Shown here piece after piece: positions 55,093-64,000 of a stretch of DNA of 64,000 nucleotides (position 1 is its first letter; each line of letters starts with the position of its first letter). Both the position numbers and the translations under genes were made by a program. Location: positions 868,001 to 932,000 of the forward strand of contig NZ_CP013909.1 of assembly GCF_001507645.1 (NCBI RefSeq), in the 5' to 3' direction. A model generated the notes under the pieces. That model did no database searches, was not told where the DNA came from, and worked only from the letters and a program-made list of their open reading frames with translations. The DNA comes from Hymenobacter sedentarius. GTDB taxonomy: Bacteria; Bacteroidota; Bacteroidia; Cytophagales; Hymenobacteraceae.

Positions 55093-56823
55093 CTATATCG
55101 CCAACACTTTAGCTTCAAAGGCTTCGTTGGGCACAAAGGAGCGGTTTTTCACCTTGGTTTTGTAGGCGTATACCGTGTGAATGGAGTAGCCCAAGATGCG
55201 GCTAATCTGTTCGCTATCTGTAATTCCCAACCGAATAAGTGCAAAAATGCGCAGCTCGGTGGTAAGCAGCTGGTCGTCTGGCAAAACGATGCGGTCGGCT
55301 TCTGGAAAAAGAGCGTTGAAGTCGGCGACAAAGCCGGGAAACAACCGAATAAAACCGGTATCAAACCGTTTGAACAAATCGATGCGCTCGGCCTTGATGT
55401 CAATGTCTTCGACTAGGCGCTGCGCGGTGGCTACCTGCTTGGTTTTTAGCAAGGTACTCAGCTTGTTTTGGAGCGCTTCCAGCTGGTTGACGTAGCGCGA
55501 GGCATTGCTGAAATAGTAGCCGATGTACTCTTCTTTGATGCGGTTGGCTTCGTTCAGGTTATGATTGAGCTCCTGTAGCTGCTCGTTAAGCTGCTGCTGG
55601 GTACTGTTGAGCTCTTGCAGCTTATTGTTGTTGCCGTGCAGCCGCTGGTTGGTAGCCGCCAGCAGCCGGCCCGCGGTTCGCAACCGCCGCAATTGCAGGT
55701 AGATAACCACGGCTAGGCCGAGCACCAGGGCTGCCATCAGCCCAATGGCCCAGGCGTAGGTGCGGGCCTGCTGGCGCTGGTGCTCCACGGAGATGATTTT
55801 CTCGCCGTCGATGCGCGCGGCGATAGGCGACATCTCCAGCAAACGCTGCCGGGCACGGAAGAATACCGCCGCTTCCTTCGCCGCCGTGATGTAGCGGTAC
55901 GCCCGCGGCAGGTCGCCGTGCCGGTAGCAGTACGACGACACGTTGAACAGGGCGATGCCCTCCTTCGTGGCCGATTTGATGTCGTTGATGGCCGCCACGG
56001 TCATCAGCTGCGCGGCCTTTTCGGGCTGGCCGGCCTGCTGGTAGATAATGGCCAGCGAACTGGCATTGACGGCTACCTGGTGGGGCGTGAGCGGCAGGCG
56101 CAGCAGCCGGGCGTAGGCCGCGGCGCCGGCTTGCAGGTCGTTTTGCTGCCGCGCCTTGAATATCAGCTGCTTGAGGTACACGTAGGAACCGCTGGGCTCC
56201 TTGCGGCCCGCCGAATCGGCGTAGGCGTAGGCCTGCGCTTTATACAGCGGCTCGAAGTAGCTGTCCTGGTCGTAAGCGGCCAACTCAATGCAGACGATGC
56301 TGTACACTTCGTAGAACTCGGCCTGGTAGCGCGGCTCCAGCCGCTGCATGTTGATGACCTTCAGCGTATCGAACGCATCCTTGAATAACCCAGCCGAGCG
56401 CAGGGTATGCGCCAGCTTGGTGCGCGCGGTTTGCAGCTTTTCGGGGCTGTGCAGCCGCCGGGCCAGCTTGCCCAGCATCAGGCTGTAGGCAAAGGCCGAA
56501 TCGTACTTGAACTCCTGGTATTCGTCGCAGATAAACAACGCCAGGTCGAAGCTGGCGGCCTCATCGCTCCGCCGGGACCGGAGCTCTGCTTTCAGCACGG
56601 CCAGCCGGTTGAGCCGCTGCTGGTCGTAGATGGGCTGGCGGGCCAGGGCTTGGTCGAGTACCCGCAGGAGGCTGTCGGTCTTGCCGTCGCTGGCCAGGCA
56701 GGGCCCCGCCCGCAACAGCAGGCAGCACAGCCCAAGTAACCAAGCTAATCTGGAAATGACTGGCTGCACCACGGCCGGGGGCCGGGGGGCAGCAGCGAGA
56801 AAAGCGGGAGCGCAGGCTTTCAA
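55093..56823 (-). CDS. DUF6377 transcriptional regulator with TPR sensor and LuxR-like end
   Basis: 576 residues. N-terminal signal/anchor ([13 protein letters not shown]), then TPR-like helices in the periplasm (about 50-330), one membrane helix (about 347-366: [21 protein letters not shown]), a Gln/Asn/Glu-rich coiled coil (380-430) and DUF6377 ([19 protein letters not shown]). The end is a LuxR-type helix-turn-helix: [38 protein letters not shown]. Such proteins sit next to SusC/SusD loci, as here. Likely role: sensing sugar or polymer fragments and controlling the divergent susC genes (inference). Confidence 0.88.
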   Translation of the reverse strand: MKACAPAFLAAAPRPPAVVQPVISRLAWLLGLCCLLLRAGPCLASDGKTDSLLRVLDQALARQPIYDQQRLNRLAVLKAELRSRRSDEAASFDLALFICDEYQEFKYDSAFAYSLMLGKLARRLHSPEKLQTARTKLAHTLRSAGLFKDAFDTLKVINMQRLEPRYQAEFYEVYSIVCIELAAYDQDSYFEPLYKAQAYAYADSAGRKEPSGSYVYLKQLIFKARQQNDLQAGAAAYARLLRLPLTPHQVAVNASSLAIIYQQAGQPEKAAQLMTVAAINDIKSATKEGIALFNVSSYCYRHGDLPRAYRYITAAKEAAVFFRARQRLLEMSPIAARIDGEKIISVEHQRQQARTYAWAIGLMAALVLGLAVVIYLQLRRLRTAGRLLAATNQRLHGNNNKLQELNSTQQQLNEQLQELNHNLNEANRIKEEYIGYYFSNASRYVNQLEALQNKLSTLLKTKQVATAQRLVEDIDIKAERIDLFKRFDTGFIRLFPGFVADFNALFPEADRIVLPDDQLLTTELRIFALIRLGITDSEQISRILGYSIHTVYAYKTKVKNRSFVPNEAFEAKVLAI

Positions 56824-57549
56824 TTTACAGGTGTGGTGAATAGCATGGAGCGCCAGCAGCCCGGCGCTTACAGCTCAACAGCATCGGCTAACTGCGGCAG
56901 CGATTGAGCTGAGCTCGAAGATTCAAAAGAAGGAATGAGCAAGCAAGTCAGGAAATTTTACCTGTAATAATTGAGTGATATTTTTTGTTTTAGATCCGGA
57001 GCCAAATGGTTGATTACTTATACTTTGCTGCAAATAACAATTAATATTTTTTGGCAGACTGATAATGCTGGTTTTCATCGGCCCGCCCAAGCCGATTCAT
57101 TTGCCAAACCTAAAACTGCATAGACCGCAAACGTTTGTGATATAAAGCCAAGTTGCAGGGGTCGAGCCGATACTCTTTCCCCATAATGTCAGTTAAGTCA
57201 ACTGTAATTAATAGAATCTTTTTTAATGCCGATTGGGGCTTGTGGGAAACGGCCCCCGGCTTTGCATCGCTAAGTTGCAGTGGCCTAGGGCATCTAGGCT
57301 TTACCAATCCCGGCCAGGTTTAGCAGCGAAGCCCCACAGCTCTTATTGCTGAAACGCAGCGCTGGTCAATAGCACAGCTTCAGACGAACCTCAAAGGCTG
57401 GGTAGCCTCCCGCAACTGCTCTGGTAGCTCAACTGCTGCCAGCAACTACTTAACCAGCTCAACCCGCGCCTGCAATCGTTTGGGGGGCGTGGCTGAATTC
57501 TCCAAGGCACTTTTCACCATATTCTTTTATCCCACCACTTTTTTCACTT
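56824..57549. other. 726-bp non-coding region between the DUF6377 gene and susC
   Basis: No supported gene. AT-rich, with several A/T runs (56960-57060 and 57190-57230). Possible signals: TAGGTTTG on the minus strand (57105-57112), a perfect -7 box about 280 bp upstream of the regulator, and a CAAACGTTTG palindrome close by at 57127-57136. Toward susC there are TA-N3-TTTG strings (one base over consensus) but no perfect -7 box. It probably holds divergent promoters and regulator sites. Confidence 0.6.
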
Positions 57550-60500
57550 ATGAGTAACGACTGGTACAAAACCCACGAGCAGCCGGCTTCCCCCGTTGGC
57601 ATGCTCCGGCTCATGCCGCGGCTCCGGCTTCTGGCGTTGGCCATCCTGTCTATTTTATGCCCCTTACTGGGGCAGGCGCAGACCAATCGAGCGGTTTCCG
57701 GTAAGGTGACCGACGCTAATTCCACGGGCTTGCCCGGGGTAACCGTGCTCGTGCCCGGCACTACGGTAGGCACCAGCACCGGGGCCGACGGCGCCTTTAC
57801 GCTGCAGGTGCCCGAAACCGCGACGGCACTGTCGTTTTCGTTTGTCGGCTACGCCACGCAGCAGGTCGACATCACAGGCAAAACTTCGGTGCAGGTAGCG
57901 CTGAAGGAAGACGCCCAGGGCCTGAGCGAGGTCGTGGTAGTGGGCTACGGCACCGCCCGTAAGCAGGACGTGACCGGCGCCGTTGCGGTGATTGGCGAGA
58001 AGGATTTCAACAAAGGCACCTTCACGTCGCCCGACCAATTGATTCAGGGCCGCGTATCGGGCGTGCAGGTGAGCAACAACAGCGGCCAGCCCGGCGGGCC
58101 GGCCACCATCCGCATCCGGGGCAACTCGGCCGTGACGGGCACCGGCCAGCCGCTGTACGTGGTGGACGGCGTGCCGCTCGACGGCCGCACGGCCCGGCCC
58201 GGCCTGGTAGCTTCCGGCGACGTGGGCACCGGCGCCGACAGCAACCCGCTCAACTTCCTTAACCCCGACGACGTGGAGTCCTTGACGGTGCTCAAAGACG
58301 CTTCGGCCACCGCCATTTACGGCTCGCGGGCCGCGTACGGCGTGGTGCTCATCACCACCAAGAAAGGCAAAGCGGGCGCTCCGGTGCTCAACGTGGGCGT
58401 ATCCAACGGCTTCTCGACCCTGCTGCGCCGCCCGGCGTTCCTCAACGCCAGCCAGTACCGCCAGGCCCTCACGTACTACGGCGCCCCGGCCACCAACGAC
58501 AAGGGCGGCGACGTGGACGCCCTCAAGGAGATTTTGCGCACCGGCCGCTTGCAGAACTACAACGTGGCCATGAGCGGCGGCGGCGAAACCGGCCGCTACC
58601 GCCTCTCGTTGGGCTACCTCGACCAGGACGGCATTGTGCGCAAAAGCGGCTTTAAGAAGTACAGCGCCAACCTGAGCACCAACCTGCAGTTTCTGGAAAG
58701 CAAGAAGCTGGGCGTGGACGTGAACATTGCCACCAGCCAGTTCCGCGAGGAGTTGCCCCCCATTACCACCGACGCCGGTTTCCGGGGCAGCCTCATCGGG
58801 CAGGCCCTGCAGTGGAACCCCACCCAGCCCCTGCGCAACGCCGACGGCTCGCTCTTTATCCAGAGCGGCGACGTGGTAAACCCCCTGGCGGCCCAGGAAC
58901 TGTTCAACGACAACTCGCGGGTAAACACCGTGCTGGCCAGCATCGCGCCCTCGTACAAGTTCACCGACTGGCTCCAGTACCGCATGCTGCTGAGCGTGAA
59001 CTACAACAGCGGCGAGCGGCGCACCTCCATCGACCAGCGCCTGATAAACTACCCCGGCATTGAAAAGCAAGGCTTTGCCGCCATCAGCAACAACGAGCTG
59101 GTGACCCAGCAAATCGCCCACACCCTGAACTTCAACAAAGCGCTGACTTCCAGCCTGAACCTGAACGCCGTGCTGGGCTACGAGTACACGAAGTTCTCCA
59201 ATTCCGGCTCCAACGTGAATGCGTACGGCAACGCCGACGCGGGCGGCTTCGGCAACTTCGGCCTCGACTACACTAACTACATCCAGTACTCCAGCTCGGT
59301 AAACCGCCAGGTGTCGTCGTTCGTCGACCCGTCGTCGCAGCTGCAGTCGGTGTTTGGCCGGGCCATTCTGAATTTCAAAGACCGCTACATGCTGACCGGC
59401 ACGCTGCGCCGCGACGAAAGCAGCAAGTTTGGCCCCAACGAGCGGGTCGGCTACTTCCCGTCGTTTGCCGCAGCCTGGGACCTGGGCCAGGAGGCTTTCT
59501 TCCCCGCCGAGAAGCTCAGCCAGCTCAAGTTGCGGGCCGGCTACGGCCGCACGGGCAACCAGGAGTTTCCGGCCGGCGCGGCGCAGTACCGCTTCTCGCT
59601 GGACAACAACGGCGCCCAGGCCCCCATCAACGGCCCGAACCCCAACTTGAAGTGGCAGGCCGATGCGCAGTATAACGTCGGCATCGACATCGGGGCGTTC
59701 AACAACCGCCTCACCTTCACGGCCGACTACTTCAACAAGACCACCACCGACCTGCTGTTTCCCTCGCTGCCCGGCCAGCCCGCGCCGCCGGTACAGGCCA
59801 TCTACTGGGTGAACCTCGACGGCAAGATTGTGAACAAGGGCGTGGAAATGGCCCTGGGCACCACCCTGGTTACCAACGAAAAGGTAGAGATTGGCTTGAA
59901 CGCCAACGCCACCTTCGTGCACAACGAAGTGTCGGGCCTGACCGGCGCCAGCATCCCCACCGGCGCCATCAACGGGCAGGGCCTGTCGGGGGCGCTGTCG
60001 CAGAGCATCCAGAACGGCTACCCCATCAACGCCTTCTTCCTGCCCCAATACAAAGGCCTCAGTGAGAAAGGGTTGTCCAATACGTTCGGCGCCATCAGTT
60101 ACGCCGGAAGCCCCAACCCCCGCACGCTGCTGGGCCTGGCCGCCAACGCCCGCTACGGCAAGCTCTCCCTCGTGGCGAACATGACCGGCGTGTTTGGCCA
60201 GTACATCTACAACAACACCCTCAACGCCGTGGGCAACGTGGGTCAGATTGGCGCCGGCAAAAACATTGCCCTCTCCACCTTCGAAAATCCCATCAAAGAA
60301 GCCCTCGGCAACGCCTCGGCGGCCACCACGCGCTACCTGGAAAAGGGCGACTACCTGAAGCTGTCCAACCTGACGCTGGCGTACAGCTTCGGCAACGTGG
60401 GCACCTTCGTAAAAGGCGCCCGGATTTACGCCACGGGCCAGAACCTGTTCGTGATTACGAACTACTCCGGGTTTGACCCGGAAATCAACACGGTGAAGCG

Positions 60501-60591
60501 CGGCGCCAACCAGGTGCCCTCGGTGGGCATCGACTACCTGCCCTACCCCAGCGCCCGCACCTTCACGTTCGGCGTGAACTTCTCTCTCTAA
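57550..60591 (+). CDS. susC: SusC/RagA family TonB-linked outer-membrane transporter
   Basis: 1013 residues. An N-terminal signal region (LRLLALAILSILCPLLGQAQ) leads to a CarboxypepD_reg-like domain (VSGKVTDANSTGLPGVTVLV). A TonB plug follows, with EVVVVGYGTARKQDVTGAV and the SusC signature LKDASATAIYGSRAAYGVVLI. A 22-strand barrel ends in FGVNFSL. It imports oligosaccharides bound by its SusD lid. Start chosen as the ATG at 57550; another ATG within the signal (57601) gives a shorter lead and is equally plausible. It forms an operon with susD (7-bp gap) and the GH13 gene, so the substrate is probably an alpha-glucan. Confidence 0.94.
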   Translation: MSNDWYKTHEQPASPVGMLRLMPRLRLLALAILSILCPLLGQAQTNRAVSGKVTDANSTGLPGVTVLVPGTTVGTSTGADGAFTLQVPETATALSFSFVGYATQQVDITGKTSVQVALKEDAQGLSEVVVVGYGTARKQDVTGAVAVIGEKDFNKGTFTSPDQLIQGRVSGVQVSNNSGQPGGPATIRIRGNSAVTGTGQPLYVVDGVPLDGRTARPGLVASGDVGTGADSNPLNFLNPDDVESLTVLKDASATAIYGSRAAYGVVLITTKKGKAGAPVLNVGVSNGFSTLLRRPAFLNASQYRQALTYYGAPATNDKGGDVDALKEILRTGRLQNYNVAMSGGGETGRYRLSLGYLDQDGIVRKSGFKKYSANLSTNLQFLESKKLGVDVNIATSQFREELPPITTDAGFRGSLIGQALQWNPTQPLRNADGSLFIQSGDVVNPLAAQELFNDNSRVNTVLASIAPSYKFTDWLQYRMLLSVNYNSGERRTSIDQRLINYPGIEKQGFAAISNNELVTQQIAHTLNFNKALTSSLNLNAVLGYEYTKFSNSGSNVNAYGNADAGGFGNFGLDYTNYIQYSSSVNRQVSSFVDPSSQLQSVFGRAILNFKDRYMLTGTLRRDESSKFGPNERVGYFPSFAAAWDLGQEAFFPAEKLSQLKLRAGYGRTGNQEFPAGAAQYRFSLDNNGAQAPINGPNPNLKWQADAQYNVGIDIGAFNNRLTFTADYFNKTTTDLLFPSLPGQPAPPVQAIYWVNLDGKIVNKGVEMALGTTLVTNEKVEIGLNANATFVHNEVSGLTGASIPTGAINGQGLSGALSQSIQNGYPINAFFLPQYKGLSEKGLSNTFGAISYAGSPNPRTLLGLAANARYGKLSLVANMTGVFGQYIYNNTLNAVGNVGQIGAGKNIALSTFENPIKEALGNASAATTRYLEKGDYLKLSNLTLAYSFGNVGTFVKGARIYATGQNLFVITNYSGFDPEINTVKRGANQVPSVGIDYLPYPSARTFTFGVNFSL

Positions 60592-60598
60592 ATTCTAG

Positions 60599-62176
60599 AT
60601 GCTTTCCCCCATGAGATATTCAAAGTTTGCCTGGGCAACGGCCGTGCTGGCGCTGCTGCAAGGCACCACGGGCTGCTCGATTAACGAGACCCTGAACGGC
60701 CAGCTCACCCAAGACCAGATTCCGAAAGGCGACCCGGCCGCCCTGCTGCAGGGCGTTTACAACGCGCAGCGCGAGCCCATTCAGGGCTGCGTGAGCGTGT
60801 TTGCCCTCGAAGAAGTGTCCACCGATGCCCGCATCATGCCCACCCGCGGGCCCGACTGGGACGACAACGGCAAGTGGCGCGCCCTCTTCAACCACACCTG
60901 GGACGGCAACAACGAGCGGGTGCGCGAAACCTTCACCCAGCTCGAAGGCATCGAGTACTCCTCCACCGACTTGCTGCGCTTCTCACCCACGGCCCAACAG
61001 GCCGCCGAGTCGCGGTTTCTGCGGGCCTGGGCCGAGTTCCTGCTGCTCGACCTCTACGACCAGGTGCTCTACCGGGAGCCGGGCGGCAGCCTGGGCGAGC
61101 TGGCCAAGGTGCGCAAAGGCACCGAGGCGCTGACCTACATCATCAGCGAAATCACCGCCATTCAGAAGGACCTGCCCGATGGCCCCGCCAGCCGCGCCAA
61201 CAAAGACGCCGCCCGGGTCCTGCTGATGAAGTGCTACCTCAACAAGGGCGTGTACGCCAACCGCGCGGCCCCGACCTTCGACGTGGCCGACATGAACCAG
61301 GTAGTGAAGCTGGCCGACGAGATAATCAGCAGCGGCAAGTACTCTTTCACGCCCAACTTCTTCGACAACTTCGCGCCCAACAACACGGCCATTGGCCTGG
61401 AAAACATCTTCACCCAGGCCAACTCCTTTGGCAACAGCGGCCCCACGCGCGACTTCTGGAAGTTTGTGTCGCACTACAACATGCGGCCCGTGGACGGCTA
61501 CAACGGCCCGGCCACCACGGCCGAGTTCTACGACCTGTTTGAGGCCACCGACAAGCGCCGGGGCGTCGCCTACGACTCGCCCGGCGGCCCCGCCAACCCT
61601 GGCCGGCGCGTGAACGTGGGCTTCCTCGCGGGCCAGCAGTACAACCTGATTACCAATGCGCCGCTCACCACGCGCGGCGGGGCCCCGCTGGCCTTTACCA
61701 AGGACATCAACCTTCTCGAAACCGGCCCCGACCTCGAGACGAAAGGCATTCGACCCCTGAAGTACCCCGTGGACTACGCCAGCGAGCTGAAAGGCGGCAA
61801 CGGCGCCGACAACGACCACGTGTCCTTCCGCTTGGCCGACGTGCTGCTGATGAAGGCCGAAGCCATTCTGCGGGGCGCCACGCCCACCAGCGCCGGCACC
61901 TACGGCGCCACGCCCCTGGCCATCGTGAACACGCTGCGCACCCACCCTTCGCGCGGCGCCAGCCCCCTGACGGCGCTTACCCTCGACGTGCTGCTCGACG
62001 AGCGCGGCCGCGAGCTGTACGGCGAGTCGTGGCGGCGGCAGGACCTCATCCGGTTCGGCAAGTTCTTGCAGGCCCGCAAAGACAAGCCCCAGAGCGCCCC
62101 GAAGTACCTGATTTATCCCATTCCGCAGAGTCAGGCCGACGTAAACTCGAACATCAAGCAGAACCCCGGCTACTAA
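60599..62176 (+). CDS. susD: SusD/RagB family nutrient-binding lipoprotein
   Basis: 525 residues. Lipobox TTGC with Cys26 if the ATG at 60599 is used; a second ATG at 60611 also gives a good signal. Substrate-binding lid of the neighbouring SusC. Family features: NETLNGQLTQDQIP after the Cys, ARVLLMKCYLNKGVYANRA (TPR-like), a central region DLFEATDKRRG, and the conserved end VSFRLADVLLMKAEAIL...LDERGRELYGESWRRQDLIRFGKF...YLIYPIPQSQAD. Followed by a hairpin terminator, yet the GH13 gene starts just 40 bp on and is likely to be read through or separately transcribed. Confidence 0.94.
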   Translation: MLSPMRYSKFAWATAVLALLQGTTGCSINETLNGQLTQDQIPKGDPAALLQGVYNAQREPIQGCVSVFALEEVSTDARIMPTRGPDWDDNGKWRALFNHTWDGNNERVRETFTQLEGIEYSSTDLLRFSPTAQQAAESRFLRAWAEFLLLDLYDQVLYREPGGSLGELAKVRKGTEALTYIISEITAIQKDLPDGPASRANKDAARVLLMKCYLNKGVYANRAAPTFDVADMNQVVKLADEIISSGKYSFTPNFFDNFAPNNTAIGLENIFTQANSFGNSGPTRDFWKFVSHYNMRPVDGYNGPATTAEFYDLFEATDKRRGVAYDSPGGPANPGRRVNVGFLAGQQYNLITNAPLTTRGGAPLAFTKDINLLETGPDLETKGIRPLKYPVDYASELKGGNGADNDHVSFRLADVLLMKAEAILRGATPTSAGTYGATPLAIVNTLRTHPSRGASPLTALTLDVLLDERGRELYGESWRRQDLIRFGKFLQARKDKPQSAPKYLIYPIPQSQADVNSNIKQNPGY

Positions 62177-62198
62177 CGCAGGCCCTGCCGGTATAGCG

Positions 62199-62250
62199 AA
62201 AACGGGCCGTTGGCGGCTGCCAAGGAGCAGCAACCAGCGGTCCGTTTTTT
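62199..62250 (+). terminator. Hairpin between susD and the GH13 gene
   Basis: Imperfect 15-bp stem (62199-62213 with 62234-62248, 13 of 15 pairs) followed by T6. It would attenuate rather than fully stop transcription into the GH13 gene. Confidence 0.6.
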
Positions 62251-62292
62251 ATTTGGCCCCGTGATGCCCTTTACTCCTAACGCCTAACCGTG

Positions 62293-64000
62293 ATGAGAAA
62301 CGCAGCGAAAACCCTCTCGGCAGCCCTGCTCCTGGCCCTGGCCGGCTGCGGCGGGAGGCAGCAAAAAGCAGAATCGGCTCAGGCTGGCCCCGCAGCAACG
62401 GGGGCGACCAAGCCGGCGGCTGCGGCCAACCAAAACGAAACCTGGTGGAAAGAGGCGGTGGTGTACCAGGTGTACCCGCGCAGCTACCAGGACAGCAACG
62501 GCGACGGTGTGGGCGACCTGCGCGGCCTCATCTCGCGGCTCGACTACATCAAGAGCCTGGGCGTGAACGTGATTTGGCTCAACCCCATCTTCGGCTCGCC
62601 CAACGACGACAACGGCTACGACATCTCGGACTACCGCGCCATCATGAAGGATTTTGGCACTATGCAGGATTTCGACGAGCTGCTGAAGGGCATGCACCAG
62701 CGGGGACTGAAAGTAGTGCTCGACCTAGTGGTGAACCACAGCAGCGACGAGCATGAGTGGTTTAAGCAGTCGCGCAGCTCGCGCACCAACCCCTACCGCG
62801 ACTACTACCACTGGTGGCCCGCCGAAAAAGGCACTCCCAACAAGCGCCAGAGCTTTTTCGATGTGAAGGGCGACGCCTGGGCCTACGACCCCACCACCAA
62901 GGCCTATTATCTGCACTACTTCTCGCGCAAGCAGCCCGACCTGAACTGGGAAAACCCCAAGCTGCGTGAGGAGATTTACAGCATGATGCGCTTTTGGTTC
63001 GACAAGGGCATCGATGGCTTTCGGATGGACGTGATTCCGTTTATCTCGAAGGACACCACGTTTCCGCCCCTGCCAGCCCAATACCACGGCGACTTCGGCC
63101 GCTACTACGCCAACGGCCCGCATCTGCACGAGTACCTGCAGGAGATGAACCGCGAGGCCCTGAGCAAGTACGACGTGATGAGTGTGGCCGAAGGCGCGGG
63201 CGTAACGCAGGCCGACGCCCTGCAGTTTGTGGACCCCGCCCGCAAGGAGCTCAACATGCTTTATCACTTCGAAGGCATGGGCGTGGGACTGGTCCCCGGC
63301 AATAAGTACCGGATGCGCACGCCCGGCCGCTACAGCCTGCTGGATTTTAAGCGGGTGTACACGAAGTGGGACAGCATTTTTGCCCGCACCGGCTGGGGCA
63401 CCGTGTACCTCGGCAACCACGACCAGCCCCGCATGACCACGCGCTGGGGCGACGACCGGCCCGAATTCCGCGCGCCGTCGTCCAAGCTGCTCACCACCTT
63501 TCTACTCACCATGCGCGGCACGCCCTACTACTACGGCGGCGACGAGTTGGGCATGACCAACATCCGCTTTACCAACATCAAGGACTACCAGGACATCGAG
63601 ACCCGCAACATGTACGCCCAGCTGAAGGGCGAGGGCGGCGACCTGACGAAGTTTCTGGCGGCCCAGCAGCTTACGGCCCGCGACAACGGCCGCACGCCCT
63701 TTCAGTGGGACGCCACTGCCAACGCCGGCTTCACCACCGGCAAGCCCTGGCTGACCATCAACCCCAACTACGCCCAGATAAACGCGGCGGCGGAGGAGAA
63801 AGACCCCAACTCCATTCTCAACTACTTCCGCAAGGCCACGGCCCTGCGCCGGCAGCACAAGGTGCTGGTGTACGGGCAGTACCAGCTGCTGGACGCGGCC
63901 AACCCCAATATCTACGCCTACACCCGCACGCAGGGCAACGACAAGGTGCTGGTCGTGCTCAACTTCACTTCCGAAAAGCGAGACTGGGCCCTGCCGGCCG
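62293..64000 (+). CDS. GH13 alpha-amylase family lipoprotein, 3' end outside window
   Basis: Signal peptide MRNAAKTLSAALLLALAGC with lipobox LAGC, Cys19, then an Ala/Gln linker and the GH13 barrel starting WWKEAVVYQVYPRSYQDS. Catalytic residues: nucleophile Asp246 in GFRMDVIPF, acid/base Glu300 in VAEGAGV, Asp377 in LGNHDQPR. The beta2 segment reads NPIFGSPNDDNGYDISDY and loop 3 has DLVVNHSSDEHEWF. Overall closest to oligo-1,6-glucosidase/alpha-glucosidase rather than true alpha-amylase. 569 codons are visible. It follows SusC/SusD and would hydrolyse the imported or surface-bound alpha-glucan. Confidence 0.92.
   Translation, partial: MRNAAKTLSAALLLALAGCGGRQQKAESAQAGPAATGATKPAAAANQNETWWKEAVVYQVYPRSYQDSNGDGVGDLRGLISRLDYIKSLGVNVIWLNPIFGSPNDDNGYDISDYRAIMKDFGTMQDFDELLKGMHQRGLKVVLDLVVNHSSDEHEWFKQSRSSRTNPYRDYYHWWPAEKGTPNKRQSFFDVKGDAWAYDPTTKAYYLHYFSRKQPDLNWENPKLREEIYSMMRFWFDKGIDGFRMDVIPFISKDTTFPPLPAQYHGDFGRYYANGPHLHEYLQEMNREALSKYDVMSVAEGAGVTQADALQFVDPARKELNMLYHFEGMGVGLVPGNKYRMRTPGRYSLLDFKRVYTKWDSIFARTGWGTVYLGNHDQPRMTTRWGDDRPEFRAPSSKLLTTFLLTMRGTPYYYGGDELGMTNIRFTNIKDYQDIETRNMYAQLKGEGGDLTKFLAAQQLTARDNGRTPFQWDATANAGFTTGKPWLTINPNYAQINAAAEEKDPNSILNYFRKATALRRQHKVLVYGQYQLLDAANPNIYAYTRTQGNDKVLVVLNFTSEKRDWALPA

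Noticed and set aside
57110-57307. 65-codon minus-strand frame in the gap before susC
   Set aside because: No domain, no start context, AT-rich region; more likely part of the regulatory region.
57664-60048. 794-codon open frame on the minus strand across susC
   Set aside because: Antisense to the well-supported SusC; low-complexity Val/Ala/Gly/His composition with no domain, no promoter and no neighbours on that strand.
60983-62233. 416-codon minus-strand frame across susD
   Set aside because: Shadow of the SusD frame, which has full family motifs and a lipobox.

Overview
The window is about 60% GC and carries genes typical of an aerobic, gliding-type Bacteroidota, most likely a Hymenobacter-like member of the Cytophagales (lineage inferred from gene content, no search run). 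Signs are a complete type IX secretion (T9SS) core operon gldKLMN with porP, a separate SprE/PorW lipoprotein, SusC/SusD transporters, a MurF-Alr fusion, DUF4271 and DUF6377 proteins, and the Bacteroidota promoter motif TAnnTTTG in front of many genes, with no Shine-Dalgarno sites evident.

Layout. 1-4970 (minus): F0F1 ATP synthase operon, atpZ - atpI-like - atpB - atpE - atpF - atpH - atpA (atpA cut by the window start), with unusually wide intergenic gaps holding hairpins. 5214-12721 (plus): T9SS lipoprotein PorW/SprE, class A penicillin-binding protein, UvrC. 12837-18664 (minus): porP and gldK-L-M-N. 18830-23346 (minus): lipB - unknown - WecA/MraY-type transferase - DUF4271 - hemD, a probable operon. 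23549-29061: yraN, a YwqK/MORN-like lipoprotein, cyanophycinase, mgtE, arfB and a KAS III enzyme. 29220-36658: OprB-type porin, alpha/beta hydrolase, secreted RCC1-repeat protein, RsmI-like methyltransferase, feoAB. 36885-42762: a two-gene convergent module (carboxypeptidase-regulatory-like secreted protein plus alpha/beta hydrolase) present twice, with a decayed OmpA-type lipoprotein gene between the copies. 42930-50464: MurF-Alr, an active/inactive pair of M16 peptidases, a histidine-kinase remnant, an amidohydrolase. 50718-53804: a hybrid histidine kinase with eleven 21-residue repeats between two related PAS domains. 53858-54866: a small unknown lipoprotein and an outer-membrane-barrel remnant. 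55093 to the end: a Sus-like alpha-glucan locus (DUF6377 regulator, SusC, SusD, GH13 enzyme cut by the window end).

Most of the content is core metabolism, cell envelope and secretion. No tRNA, rRNA, CRISPR array, prophage or intact insertion sequence was seen. The most interesting unexplained signals are: a family of intergenic inverted repeats with low-complexity arms that fill gaps in the atp operon and elsewhere, one of which supplies the last codons of atpH; the duplicated module whose hydrolases both have Gly in place of the nucleophile Ser; the 63-bp repeat array in the hybrid kinase; very long perfect-stem terminators; and promoters placed so close to start codons that leaderless mRNAs are expected.
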